Below are positions 7,905-16,214 of a stretch of DNA of 60,098 nucleotides, in pieces (the first letter of the stretch is position 1; every line of letters starts with the position of its first letter). The notes under the pieces were generated by a model. The model saw only the letters and a list, made by a program, of their open reading frames with translations, had not been told where the DNA came from and did not search any database. A program made the translations under genes and the position numbers. Origin of the DNA: Clostridiales bacterium (GTDB lineage Bacteria > Bacillota > Clostridia > Caldicoprobacterales > DTU083); NCBI GenBank assembly GCA_012838915.1, contig DUOI01000074.1, forward strand, positions 1 to 60,098, read 5' to 3'.

Positions 7905-9488
7905 ATGAAAATCATAAAGAAGGATAAAAACCCTAAGAATAAGGAAGTCATAGAAGAAAGGCAGAGTTCTCAGGTAAAAAGTGAGAATCGAGTGTCGAGT
8001 CTGAAATTGTCAAAAAATGTAGACGAAAATTTTGAAAAGTTCCAAGCCTTTCTTAAGGAAAGTACGGACGCTGTTTTCCGAAAGTTTAAGCTGGGAAGAA
8101 GCGAGATAGATTGTGCCCTTGTTTATATTGATGGTTTAATCGATAAGTCGATTATTCATGAGTCGATATTAAAACCCATGATGTTCGAAATCTTTGAAAT
8201 GGAAATGCCTGAAGAAAGCCAAATCCAGCCTGATAAGGCATATAATTTTGTGCTAGACCATGCAATTTCGGTTGCAGATATAAAAGAAACAGATAATTTA
8301 GATGAAGCCATTTTATTTGTTATGTCAGGCGAAGCTGCTTTGATGGTTGACGGGTTTGACAAGATAATAATAGTCAGTGCACGCGGATGGGCAACCAGGG
8401 GAATCACGGATCCGGAAACAGAAAGTGTTATTCGCGGAGCAAAAGAGGGGTTTACCGAAACACTTAGAACCAACACCGCTTTGCTGCGGAGAAAATGCAA
8501 GGATCCCAACATGGTAATCCGGACCATACGTCTGGGTCGCAGAAGTAAAACAGATGTTGCCTATGTTTATATAAAAGGAATAACTAACCCCGGATTATTG
8601 GAGGAGCTGGAAGAAAGGCTGAATCAGATTGATATTGATATGATTATTGATTCTGGGCATTTAGAACAATTAATACAGGATCACATCTGGTCACCCATGC
8701 CTCAAATTCAGGCAACAGAGCGTCCTGATAAAGCTATTGCTAACCTGATGGAAGGTCGCATCATTATTCTTGTTGATAATAGTCCTTTTGCACTACTGAT
8801 ACCTACTACCTTTGCTCAATTTTTTCAAAGCCCGGAAGATTACAACGAAAGATGGTTTGTATCAACTTTTATCCGGGTTCTGAGGTGGATTTCCTCATTC
8901 TTAGCCGTGTTTACACCGGCGCTGTATATTGCTGTTGTAACCTATCATCCGGGACTCATCCCTACAAGGCTGGCACTTTCCATAGCGGCTACCCGAGCCG
9001 GTGTGCCGTTTCCTTCTATTATAGAAGCATTCTTGATGGAGACTACAATTGAACTGCTGCGAGAATCCGGAGCACGCCTTCCGAGTGCGATTGGCCAAAC
9101 CATCGGCATTGTCGGGGGCATAATTATTGGAGATGCAGCTGTAAGGGCTGGTTTAACCAGCCCTATAATGGTAATTGTAGTAGCATTGACTGCCATTGCA
9201 TCCTTTGTCATACCAACTTACAGTGCAGCTGTCGGTCTTCGTACCATGCGGTTTCCGTTAATGGTTTTGGCAAGCTTTCTGGGATTGTATGGAGTGATGA
9301 TCGGTTTCATAGTTATTAATATCCATCTGGTTTCAATAAAAAGCTTTGGTATGAATTACATGACACCACAGGCTCCGTCTGTTTTTCAGGACATGAAGGA
9401 CTTTATTATTAGAGTTCCTGCAAGAAAAATGCAAAAACGACCCATTCAATCATATCCTATTGATATGATTCGAATGGATATGGATTGA
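7905..9488 (+). CDS. Spore germinant receptor A subunit (GerAA/GerKA type)
   Basis: A 527-residue subunit of the inner-spore-membrane complex that responds to nutrients and triggers germination. It has a Lys/Glu-rich N-terminal tail, a large soluble region (about 60-290) typical of GerA proteins (for example VSARGWATRGITDPETE and EGFTETLRTNTALLRRK), then several membrane segments. I place the start at ATG 7905, five bases after AGGAGG, not at an upstream TTG that would run through the ribosome-binding site. It is first in an A-B-C operon; its stop is followed closely by the B subunit start. The nutrient recognised cannot be read from the sequence. Confidence 0.95.
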   Translation: MKIIKKDKNPKNKEVIEERQSSQVKSENRVSSLKLSKNVDENFEKFQAFLKESTDAVFRKFKLGRSEIDCALVYIDGLIDKSIIHESILKPMMFEIFEMEMPEESQIQPDKAYNFVLDHAISVADIKETDNLDEAILFVMSGEAALMVDGFDKIIIVSARGWATRGITDPETESVIRGAKEGFTETLRTNTALLRRKCKDPNMVIRTIRLGRRSKTDVAYVYIKGITNPGLLEELEERLNQIDIDMIIDSGHLEQLIQDHIWSPMPQIQATERPDKAIANLMEGRIIILVDNSPFALLIPTTFAQFFQSPEDYNERWFVSTFIRVLRWISSFLAVFTPALYIAVVTYHPGLIPTRLALSIAATRAGVPFPSIIEAFLMETTIELLRESGARLPSAIGQTIGIVGGIIIGDAAVRAGLTSPIMVIVVALTAIASFVIPTYSAAVGLRTMRFPLMVLASFLGLYGVMIGFIVINIHLVSIKSFGMNYMTPQAPSVFQDMKDFIIRVPARKMQKRPIQSYPIDMIRMDMD

Positions 9489-9499
9489 AAGGAAGCAAA

Positions 9500-10591
9500 A
9501 TGCAGAATCGACCTAAGGGACTTAGTAATTTTCAAATTACCGCTATTGTGACACAAAGTGTCATTGGACTGACTATTATGTTTTTACCCAGGCGTGCAGC
9601 GGTTTACGCTGGTATAGATGGTGCATTTGCTACCTTTGCAGCGGGTTTGCTATCCATTGCAATGGCTGGAGTATATATCATTCTCAGCAGGCGTTTCCCT
9701 AAGCAAACCATAATTGAATACGCACAACAGATTTTAGGTAAATATCTTGGCCTGGCTTACGGGACGTTTATCGCCCTTTACACCCTGCTCACTGCATCTT
9801 TCATTCTTAGAGGGTTTGCAGATGCTATGAAGATATTGCTTTTACCAAGAACACCTTTGGAAATAATTATGATTTGTATGCTGTTGATATGTCTTTATTG
9901 TATCCATGGCGGCATTGTAACTATAGCAAGGATTTGTGAAATATTTTTACTCCCTATTACGGTAGTAATTGGCACGACAATTATATTCAACTTGCCTGAT
10001 GTACAATTATTTCGTTATCGTGAATCCTTTTCAAATGGATTAAGGCCTATTGTAATGGGAATAGCCAACAATATGCTGGCTTATCAGGGATATGAAGTGC
10101 TTTTTTTTCTTTTACCCTTTATGAATAATAGAAAAAAAGCATTACAGGCAGGAACTGCCGGCATGTTATTTCCTATATTTGTATATTCGAGCTTGGTCTT
10201 CATGGCTATCGGAGTAATTGGCACCCTGCCGACAGCGGAATTGATCTATCCAACTATTCATTTAGCACGGCGGATCGGTACTGATTTTTTGGAGCGCTTC
10301 GATGTTTTTTTTATTGTTTTTTGGATTCTTTCCGTATTTACCTCTATCGTTGTTTATCTTTACATGTCATCCATATCCATAACCAGGCTGTTAGGCCTGC
10401 GGAATTACAAACCATTTATTTTTATTTTAATTCCTGTTTGCTATGCAATTTCCATACTGCCGCAGAATATCAGCCAAATCAATGTTATGAGTGATATTAT
10501 GAACTATAGCGGAATTTTTCTCATTGCAAGCAGCATTCCTTTGTTGGTTTTATCTTTTGTCAGAAAAAAAGGAGAGGGGAAAAATGGTTAA
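9500..10591 (+). CDS. Spore germinant receptor B subunit (GerAB/GerKB type)
   Basis: A 363-residue integral membrane protein of the APC amino-acid-permease-like GerAB family, with about ten hydrophobic segments and almost no soluble domain. In this family the B subunit contributes to germinant binding. ATG 9500 is preferred over an upstream in-frame TTG because AAAGGAAG lies just upstream of it and homologues begin with residues resembling NFQITAI. It follows the A subunit by 11 bases and overlaps the C subunit start by 8 bases, giving a tightly coupled operon. Confidence 0.94.
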   Translation: MQNRPKGLSNFQITAIVTQSVIGLTIMFLPRRAAVYAGIDGAFATFAAGLLSIAMAGVYIILSRRFPKQTIIEYAQQILGKYLGLAYGTFIALYTLLTASFILRGFADAMKILLLPRTPLEIIMICMLLICLYCIHGGIVTIARICEIFLLPITVVIGTTIIFNLPDVQLFRYRESFSNGLRPIVMGIANNMLAYQGYEVLFFLLPFMNNRKKALQAGTAGMLFPIFVYSSLVFMAIGVIGTLPTAELIYPTIHLARRIGTDFLERFDVFFIVFWILSVFTSIVVYLYMSSISITRLLGLRNYKPFIFILIPVCYAISILPQNISQINVMSDIMNYSGIFLIASSIPLLVLSFVRKKGEGKNG

Positions 10592-11714
10592 AAAAACTTG
10601 GCTTATTCTTTTGACAATTATACCAATGCTCATAGCTTCTGCATGCTGGGATCAAAAAGAAATAGAAGACCAGGCTTTCATTATAGGATTGGCAATGGAT
10701 AAAGGAGATACACCGGATAAAATAATTGTAACCTTTCAAATAGCATTGCCCCAGGCTTTTGTAGCAGAAGCCCAATCAGATGAGCCATTCTGGAATATCA
10801 GCGAAGAGGCTGATGATATTACAGCAGCAGAGTATCAATTAACAAGAATCATGAATCAGGTACCAAATCTGGAACATTGCCAGGTAATTCTAATTGGGGA
10901 GAAACTGGCAAGAGAAGGCCTAAGTGAGTATCTCGACTTTTTGATTCGTACCCATGAAGTGAGGAGAATGGTAAATATAGGAGTAGTACAGGGTAAAGCC
11001 AAAGACATATTGGATATGCAATTCAAGACAGCCCTGATGCCTTCTTTTGTTTTGGCAGAGATGATGTCTGACAACAGCAAACATAAATTGGAATTATCTA
11101 ACTTTATGAACATTGGCAGACTACATATAGCGGACACTATGGGGTATGATTTTGTTCTGGCACGTATTATTGCCTTAAACGAAAAACTTGATATGTCCGG
11201 TGGCAGTGTTTTTAAAGGGTTAAAACTAGTGGGATGGCTTAGCGGGGAAGAAATGATGGGTATTCGCTTTTTACGCGGAGATGTGGGTTCCGGTTCTCTG
11301 GCAATAAAGCTGCCGGAGGAGCTTGGCGAAAGAGCTATGCTGAGAATTTTTGAAGCCCAATCCATGCTGGAGCCGGAAATAAGAGATGGTAGACTGGTGG
11401 CTAAGCTTAAGCTGCGACTGGAGGGTGATATATCCGAAATTGTCAGCGACAACAAAAAAGTAGGCGAAATGGAATTCTTAAGTCAAATAGAGGATTTGTT
11501 TGAGAAAGATATCAAGGATAAAATCGAAAAATCATTCAAAAAAGTACAGCTGGAATTTGAAAGTGATCCCTTTATGCTGAAGGAAAAAACCAAAAGCTAC
11601 TATCCTGAATTCTGGAAGCAAAATTATGAGGTGTGGGATGAGATCTATCGAACGGCAAAATTGGAAATTGAAGCCAGGGTTTTGGTAAGAAGGATTGGAG
11701 AAATCAGGCATTAA
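10584..11714 (+). CDS. Spore germinant receptor C subunit lipoprotein (GerAC/GerKC type)
   Basis: A 376-residue Ger(x)C family lipoprotein. The N-terminus has a Lys pair, a hydrophobic stretch and the sequence IASAC, with Cys as the probable lipidated residue, then the family-typical WDQKEIEDQAFIIGLAMDKG. The C-terminal region with a long charged helix ends in the ARVLVRRIG motif seen in this family. ATG 10584 has GGAGAGGGG just upstream and overlaps gerAB by 8 bases. It is the last gene of the operon and is followed by a bidirectional hairpin at 11752. Confidence 0.94.
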   Translation: MVKKTWLILLTIIPMLIASACWDQKEIEDQAFIIGLAMDKGDTPDKIIVTFQIALPQAFVAEAQSDEPFWNISEEADDITAAEYQLTRIMNQVPNLEHCQVILIGEKLAREGLSEYLDFLIRTHEVRRMVNIGVVQGKAKDILDMQFKTALMPSFVLAEMMSDNSKHKLELSNFMNIGRLHIADTMGYDFVLARIIALNEKLDMSGGSVFKGLKLVGWLSGEEMMGIRFLRGDVGSGSLAIKLPEELGERAMLRIFEAQSMLEPEIRDGRLVAKLKLRLEGDISEIVSDNKKVGEMEFLSQIEDLFEKDIKDKIEKSFKKVQLEFESDPFMLKEKTKSYYPEFWKQNYEVWDEIYRTAKLEIEARVLVRRIGEIRH

Positions 11715-11751
11715 ACACAGAAGTAATTCTAAAAATAAAGCCTTCCAAGAC

Positions 11752-11774
11752 GCTCTTTGGTTCATCCAAAGAGC
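11752..11774. terminator. Bidirectional hairpin between gerAC and the small membrane protein gene
   Basis: A perfect 9-bp stem (GCTCTTTGG / CCAAAGAGC) with loop TTCAT sits between two converging genes. The minus-strand gene's TGA (11764-11762) lies in the loop, so its last codons form one arm. Neither side has a long T-run. Confidence 0.65.
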
Positions 11775-11980
11775 TTTGCTGTGATAAAGCCTATCAGGCT
11801 AGCTCCGGCATAAAGATACCCGACATATTTCCCAATCCTATACTCTTTTTTAAACTCGGATTCGGAATCAATGAGGATGTAAGGATAAACATAAGATAGA
11901 AAAAAACTACAGAATATTGTTAAACCGACGAAATAGGAAGAAAAAACATTTCCAAGCATATTTACTATTTTCCCAAACAA
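11762..11980 (-). CDS. Small two-helix membrane protein, CLC_0170-family-like
   Basis: A 72-residue protein with two hydrophobic segments (about 13-36 and 51-69) separated by a charged loop (DSESEFKKEYRIGK). The pattern (YFVGLTIF, YPYILID, GKYVGYLYAG) resembles small clostridial membrane proteins annotated as CLC_0170 family, which have no known function; I assign this from memory of the pattern. A TTG start at 11980 is supported by AGGAGG nine bases upstream. It is the only minus-strand gene in the first 20 kb, inserted between two plus-strand operons, and has its own hairpin at the 3' end. Confidence 0.7.
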   Translation of the reverse strand: MFGKIVNMLGNVFSSYFVGLTIFCSFFLSYVYPYILIDSESEFKKEYRIGKYVGYLYAGASLIGFITAKLFG

Positions 11981-12024
11981 TTTTGTTCGCCTCCTGTTTT
12001 ATATTGCCCGAATTTGGACGGAAC

Positions 12025-12053
12025 TTGCATTAAGACTATGGAGCCGATATAAT
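12025..12053 (+). promoter_or_regulatory. Sigma-A promoter for miaB
   Basis: TTGCAT (12025-12030) and TATAAT (12048-12053) are 17 bases apart, about 30 bases before the miaB ATG. The -10 is a perfect match. Confidence 0.75.
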
Positions 12054-12083
12054 AACATATTATAATTTGAAAGGAAGACATTA

Positions 12084-13502
12084 ATGTCAAATAGAAAAGC
12101 AATTACTGTTTCTCCACTTGAAATAGAGGAACAGAAACATTATATAGATGAATTGAAGAATCGTATTTGGGGAAAAGGTTTGAAATATCACATTGTTACC
12201 TATGGTTGTCAAATGAATGTGCATGATTCGGAAAAGTTGGCAGGTATATTGAATCAAATCGGTTATGAGGAAACCGATGAACAGCGGGAAGCAGATTTGA
12301 TTTTATTCAATACCTGCTGTGTACGTGAAAATGCCGAGCTAAGGGTATATGGCAATGTTGGCGCTTTGAAGTCGTATAAGCAGGCCAACCCCAACAGCAT
12401 TATCGGTGTTTGCGGATGTATGATGCAGCAAAACGAAATATCCGATTATATCCAACAGACATTTCCATTTGTGGATTTAATATTCGGAACCCATAATCTT
12501 CATCGATTTCCCATGCTGCTTCTCCAAGCATTGGATTCCAACCATACGGTGGTGGAAGTTCTTGAATCCGAGGGTGCTGTGGTGGAGCATGTGCCTGTAA
12601 AGCGCACCAAAGGCGTAAGCGCCTGGGTAACTATTATGTATGGCTGCAATAACTTCTGCAGTTACTGTATAGTACCCTATGTCAGAGGCAGGGAGAGGAG
12701 CAGAAGACCTGCAGATATACTTGGAGAAATACGTAAACTGGCAGCAGAAGGTTATAAGGAAGTTACACTTTTGGGGCAAAATGTCAATTCCTATGGTAAG
12801 GATTTGGATGAGAAACTACTATTTCCTCAACTTCTTCGTAAGATTAATGAAATAGATGAAATCGAGAGAATCCGCTTTATGACATCACACCCCAAGGATT
12901 TGTCCGATGACTTAATTCAAACAATGGCTGAATGTGACAAGGTGTGCAAACACCTGCATTTGCCAATACAGGCAGGCAGCAACCGGATACTCCGAAAGAT
13001 GAACCGGAAGTACAGCAGGGAAGTCTATATGGAATTGGTAGAGAAGCTAAGAAGTGCAATGCCTGGTATAGCCCTGACCACCGATATCATTGTAGGCTTT
13101 CCAGGTGAAACGGAAGAGGATTTTCTAGAAACTTTATCAGCAGTGGAGCAGGTACGATATGATTCAGCCTTTACTTTTGTCTACTCACCCAGAAGAGGTA
13201 CTTCTGCAGCAAAAATGAAGGAGCAAATACTTCAATCAGAAAAAAAGCAGCGTTTGGCACGCCTTAATGAACTTGTCAATAAAATAAGCAAAGAGAAAAA
13301 TCTTGAGTACTTGGATCGGAATGTAAAAGTACTGGTAGAAGGTTATAGTAAAAATCGTACAGATATTTTAACTGGCCGAACAGATACCAATAAAATAGTG
13401 AATTTCAAAGGTGATACCGACCTGATAGGGAAAACAGCCATGATAAAAATCACAGAAGCTCATTCCTGGTCACTGGAAGGAAAGGTTGCGGAAACCAACT
13501 GA
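12084..13502 (+). CDS. miaB: tRNA-2-methylthio-N6-dimethylallyladenosine synthase
   Basis: A 472-residue radical-SAM methylthiotransferase that adds a methylthio group to i6A37 of tRNAs reading UNN codons. The N-terminal UPF0004 domain begins at YGCQMNVHDSE and supplies three cluster Cys (YGC, CCV, CGC). The radical-SAM motif CNNFCSYC has Cys188, Cys192 and Cys195. A C-terminal TRAM domain (about 400-470) binds RNA. Its substrate is made by MiaA, encoded four genes downstream in the same direction, so both modification steps are grouped around mutSL. Length is normal for bacterial MiaB. Confidence 0.96.
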   Translation: MSNRKAITVSPLEIEEQKHYIDELKNRIWGKGLKYHIVTYGCQMNVHDSEKLAGILNQIGYEETDEQREADLILFNTCCVRENAELRVYGNVGALKSYKQANPNSIIGVCGCMMQQNEISDYIQQTFPFVDLIFGTHNLHRFPMLLLQALDSNHTVVEVLESEGAVVEHVPVKRTKGVSAWVTIMYGCNNFCSYCIVPYVRGRERSRRPADILGEIRKLAAEGYKEVTLLGQNVNSYGKDLDEKLLFPQLLRKINEIDEIERIRFMTSHPKDLSDDLIQTMAECDKVCKHLHLPIQAGSNRILRKMNRKYSREVYMELVEKLRSAMPGIALTTDIIVGFPGETEEDFLETLSAVEQVRYDSAFTFVYSPRRGTSAAKMKEQILQSEKKQRLARLNELVNKISKEKNLEYLDRNVKVLVEGYSKNRTDILTGRTDTNKIVNFKGDTDLIGKTAMIKITEAHSWSLEGKVAETN

Positions 13503-13515
13503 TCCCTGCTGTAAC

Positions 13516-13544
13516 TTGCGGGTTTTGACTGCTCGGAGTATAAT
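13516..13544 (+). promoter_or_regulatory. Candidate promoter for mutS
   Basis: TATAAT (13539-13544) is preceded 17 bases earlier by TTGCGG (13516-13521), 33 bases before the mutS start. It may give the repair genes expression separate from miaB. Confidence 0.5.
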
Positions 13545-13577
13545 TAACTGGGAACATTCCTAAGCAGGAGGTATTAT

Positions 13578-16202
13578 ATGGCAGCTCTGACCCCAATGAT
13601 GCAGCAATATATGCAGATTAAAGAGCAGCATAAAGATGCTATTCTCTTTTTCCGCCTGGGAGACTTTTACGAAATGTTTTTCGAGGATGCCATCCTTGTC
13701 TCCCGTGAATTGGAAATAACCCTGACAGGCAGGGAATGCGGCTTGGAGGAACGTGCTCCTATGTGTGGAGTACCATTTCACGCAGCAGATGGATATATAG
13801 CCAGACTGATAGAAAAAGGCTATAAAGTAGCCATATGTGAACAAACCCAGGATCCGGAAGAAGCCAAGGGGCTTGTTGAGCGAAAGGTAGTACGGATTAT
13901 TACACCGGGTACTGTAATTGAAAGCTCTATATTGGACGACAAAACCAATAATTATCTGATTTCTCTTTTTCGGGACAGCAATGCATATGGATTGTCCGGT
14001 GTGGATGTTTCTACGGGAGAATTTTTTATTTCAGAAATCACTGCTGGTGATATTCAATATAAGGTTATGAATGAGCTGGCAAGAATTCAACCTAGTGAGA
14101 TTCTGGTTAATGAATCTCTGCAATTGGATTCCGATTTTCTGCATTTAATACGAAGCCGGTTTTCTTCTTATATTACCCCATGGCAGGAATGGGCTTATCA
14201 GAAGTCCAATGCTTATCGTATGCTGCTGGAGCATTTCAAAATACAAACACTTGAGCCTTTCGGATGCGAGAATATGACATACGGCATATGTGCAGCCGGC
14301 GCCTTGCTGGCATATTTATCTGAAACTCAGAAGAATGCTTTGAGTCATATCAATTTTATTAAGACTTTATCGGATAAGTCCTATATGATACTTGATGATG
14401 CAGCCCGGCGAAATTTGGAGCTGACAGAAACATTAAGGAGCAAAAGCAGAAAAGGTTCGCTTCTCTGGATCTTGGACAAGACCGAAACAGCCATGGGGGG
14501 AAGGCTGTTAAGAAGATGGATTCAGCAACCTTTAATCCTAAAAAAAGACATTGAGGATAGGTTGGATGCTGTGCAGGAATTGATGGAAAACTCCATAAAA
14601 TCCGAGGAGATAAAAGAGCTGCTCCAATACTTGTATGATTTGGAGAGGTTGGCGGGGCGAATAGCGTTTGGAAGTGCTAATGCCCGGGATTTGCTTTCCC
14701 TAAAGCAATCGCTTCAGGTACTTCCCGCTTTGAAAGAAGCGCTGACAGGCTTTAGAAGCGGACTTTTATCTAAATTTCATTATGAGCTGGACACCTTGGA
14801 TGATATCTTTGAATTGTTGGATCAATCTATTTTCGAAGATCCCCCTGCTTCATTAAGCGAGGGAAGCCTTATAAAGTCAGGTTGGAATAAAGAACTTGAT
14901 CAATACCGGCAGGCCATAACAGATGGTAAGACCTGGATTGCATCATTGGAAAAAGAGGAACGGGACAAAACAGGAATCAAAACTTTGAAAATTGGCTTCA
15001 ACAAGGTGTTTGGGTATTACATAGATGTTACCAAAAGTTATTACGATCTGGTGCCGGAAACATATATACGAAAACAGACTTTGGCTAATTCAGAAAGATA
15101 TATAACGCCTGAATTAAAAAAAGTTGAAGATAAAGTTTTGGGTGCTGAAGATAAAAGTATTAGATTGGAATATCGATTGTTTGTTGAAATAAGGGAACAA
15201 ATCGGAAAGCAAATTAATCGCATTCAAGCAGCAGCAGCAATCCTTGCTCAATTGGATGCTCTGCTTTCCTTTGCCCGTGTTTCCTACGAGAACAATTATA
15301 CCAGGCCAATAATAAGAGAGGACGGAGTATTGGATATAAAGGATGGACGACATCCTGTAGTTGAGAAAACAATGGCTTACGGGCTGTTTATTTCAAACAA
15401 TACCAATATGAAAACCGGTGCAGATCATCTGATGATCATTACCGGTCCTAATATGGCTGGGAAAAGCACTTATTTACGCCAAGTAGCCCTGATTGTTCTA
15501 ATGGCTCAAATAGGATGTTTTGTGCCTGCCGGCAAAGCGCAAATCGGTATAGTGGATCGGATTTTTACAAGGGTTGGTGCATCAGACGATCTTGCATCCG
15601 GACAAAGCACCTTTATGGTGGAAATGAGTGAAGTAGCCAATATACTGCATAATGCAACATCAGACAGCCTTCTGGTTTTGGATGAAATAGGCAGGGGCAC
15701 CAGCACTCTTGACGGCCTGAGCATAGCTTACGCAGTCGTTGAATATATTTGCCAGACTCCTGGTTTAAGAGCTAAAACCTTGTTTGCCACCCATTACCAC
15801 GAGCTAACAGAACTTGAGGGAAAGCTCCAAGGTGTAAAAAACTACTGTATTGCCGTGAAAGAACAAGGTGATGATATTATTTTTTTGCGCAGAATTATTC
15901 GAGGCGGCGCGGATAAAAGTTTCGGTATACAGGTAGCCAAGTTAGCCGGTTTACCTGAGCAGGTTATCGAGCGCGCAAAAGAAATATTAAAAAAGCTGGA
16001 GGATTCCGACATAAACAAACTTAAGTTTAAAATGGATCGCTCATTACAATCAAATGAGTATTTAATACAGCAGCAAATGGATATGTTTGATACAAGGCCT
16101 TTGGAAATTATGAAAGAATTGCAGGAGTTGGATGTAGATGTTATTACTCCTATCGAAGCTATCGGTATTTTGCACAAGCTGGTGCAAAAAGCACAGGAAT
16201 AG
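13578..16202 (+). CDS. mutS: DNA mismatch repair ATPase MutS
   Basis: An 874-residue mismatch-recognition protein. The N-terminal mismatch-binding domain has the Phe-X-Glu motif in GDFYEMFF (Phe30, Glu32). The ABC ATPase domain has Walker A GPNMAGKST (623-631), an ST/D loop (SDDLASGQSTFM), Walker B (LLVLDEIGRGT) and the TLFATHYHEL motif. The C-terminal tail carries a helix-turn-helix and MutL-interaction region. AGGAGG lies upstream of ATG 13578. mutL follows after 12 bases, so the two partners of the repair complex are co-transcribed. Confidence 0.97.
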   Translation: MAALTPMMQQYMQIKEQHKDAILFFRLGDFYEMFFEDAILVSRELEITLTGRECGLEERAPMCGVPFHAADGYIARLIEKGYKVAICEQTQDPEEAKGLVERKVVRIITPGTVIESSILDDKTNNYLISLFRDSNAYGLSGVDVSTGEFFISEITAGDIQYKVMNELARIQPSEILVNESLQLDSDFLHLIRSRFSSYITPWQEWAYQKSNAYRMLLEHFKIQTLEPFGCENMTYGICAAGALLAYLSETQKNALSHINFIKTLSDKSYMILDDAARRNLELTETLRSKSRKGSLLWILDKTETAMGGRLLRRWIQQPLILKKDIEDRLDAVQELMENSIKSEEIKELLQYLYDLERLAGRIAFGSANARDLLSLKQSLQVLPALKEALTGFRSGLLSKFHYELDTLDDIFELLDQSIFEDPPASLSEGSLIKSGWNKELDQYRQAITDGKTWIASLEKEERDKTGIKTLKIGFNKVFGYYIDVTKSYYDLVPETYIRKQTLANSERYITPELKKVEDKVLGAEDKSIRLEYRLFVEIREQIGKQINRIQAAAAILAQLDALLSFARVSYENNYTRPIIREDGVLDIKDGRHPVVEKTMAYGLFISNNTNMKTGADHLMIITGPNMAGKSTYLRQVALIVLMAQIGCFVPAGKAQIGIVDRIFTRVGASDDLASGQSTFMVEMSEVANILHNATSDSLLVLDEIGRGTSTLDGLSIAYAVVEYICQTPGLRAKTLFATHYHELTELEGKLQGVKNYCIAVKEQGDDIIFLRRIIRGGADKSFGIQVAKLAGLPEQVIERAKEILKKLEDSDINKLKFKMDRSLQSNEYLIQQQMDMFDTRPLEIMKELQELDVDVITPIEAIGILHKLVQKAQE

Positions 16203-16214
16203 GAGGGAAGACAT

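Noticed and set aside
10856-11455. 199-codon open frame on the minus strand
   Set aside because: It is antisense to gerAC, has a Ser/Leu-rich composition typical of a shadow frame, and no ribosome-binding site.
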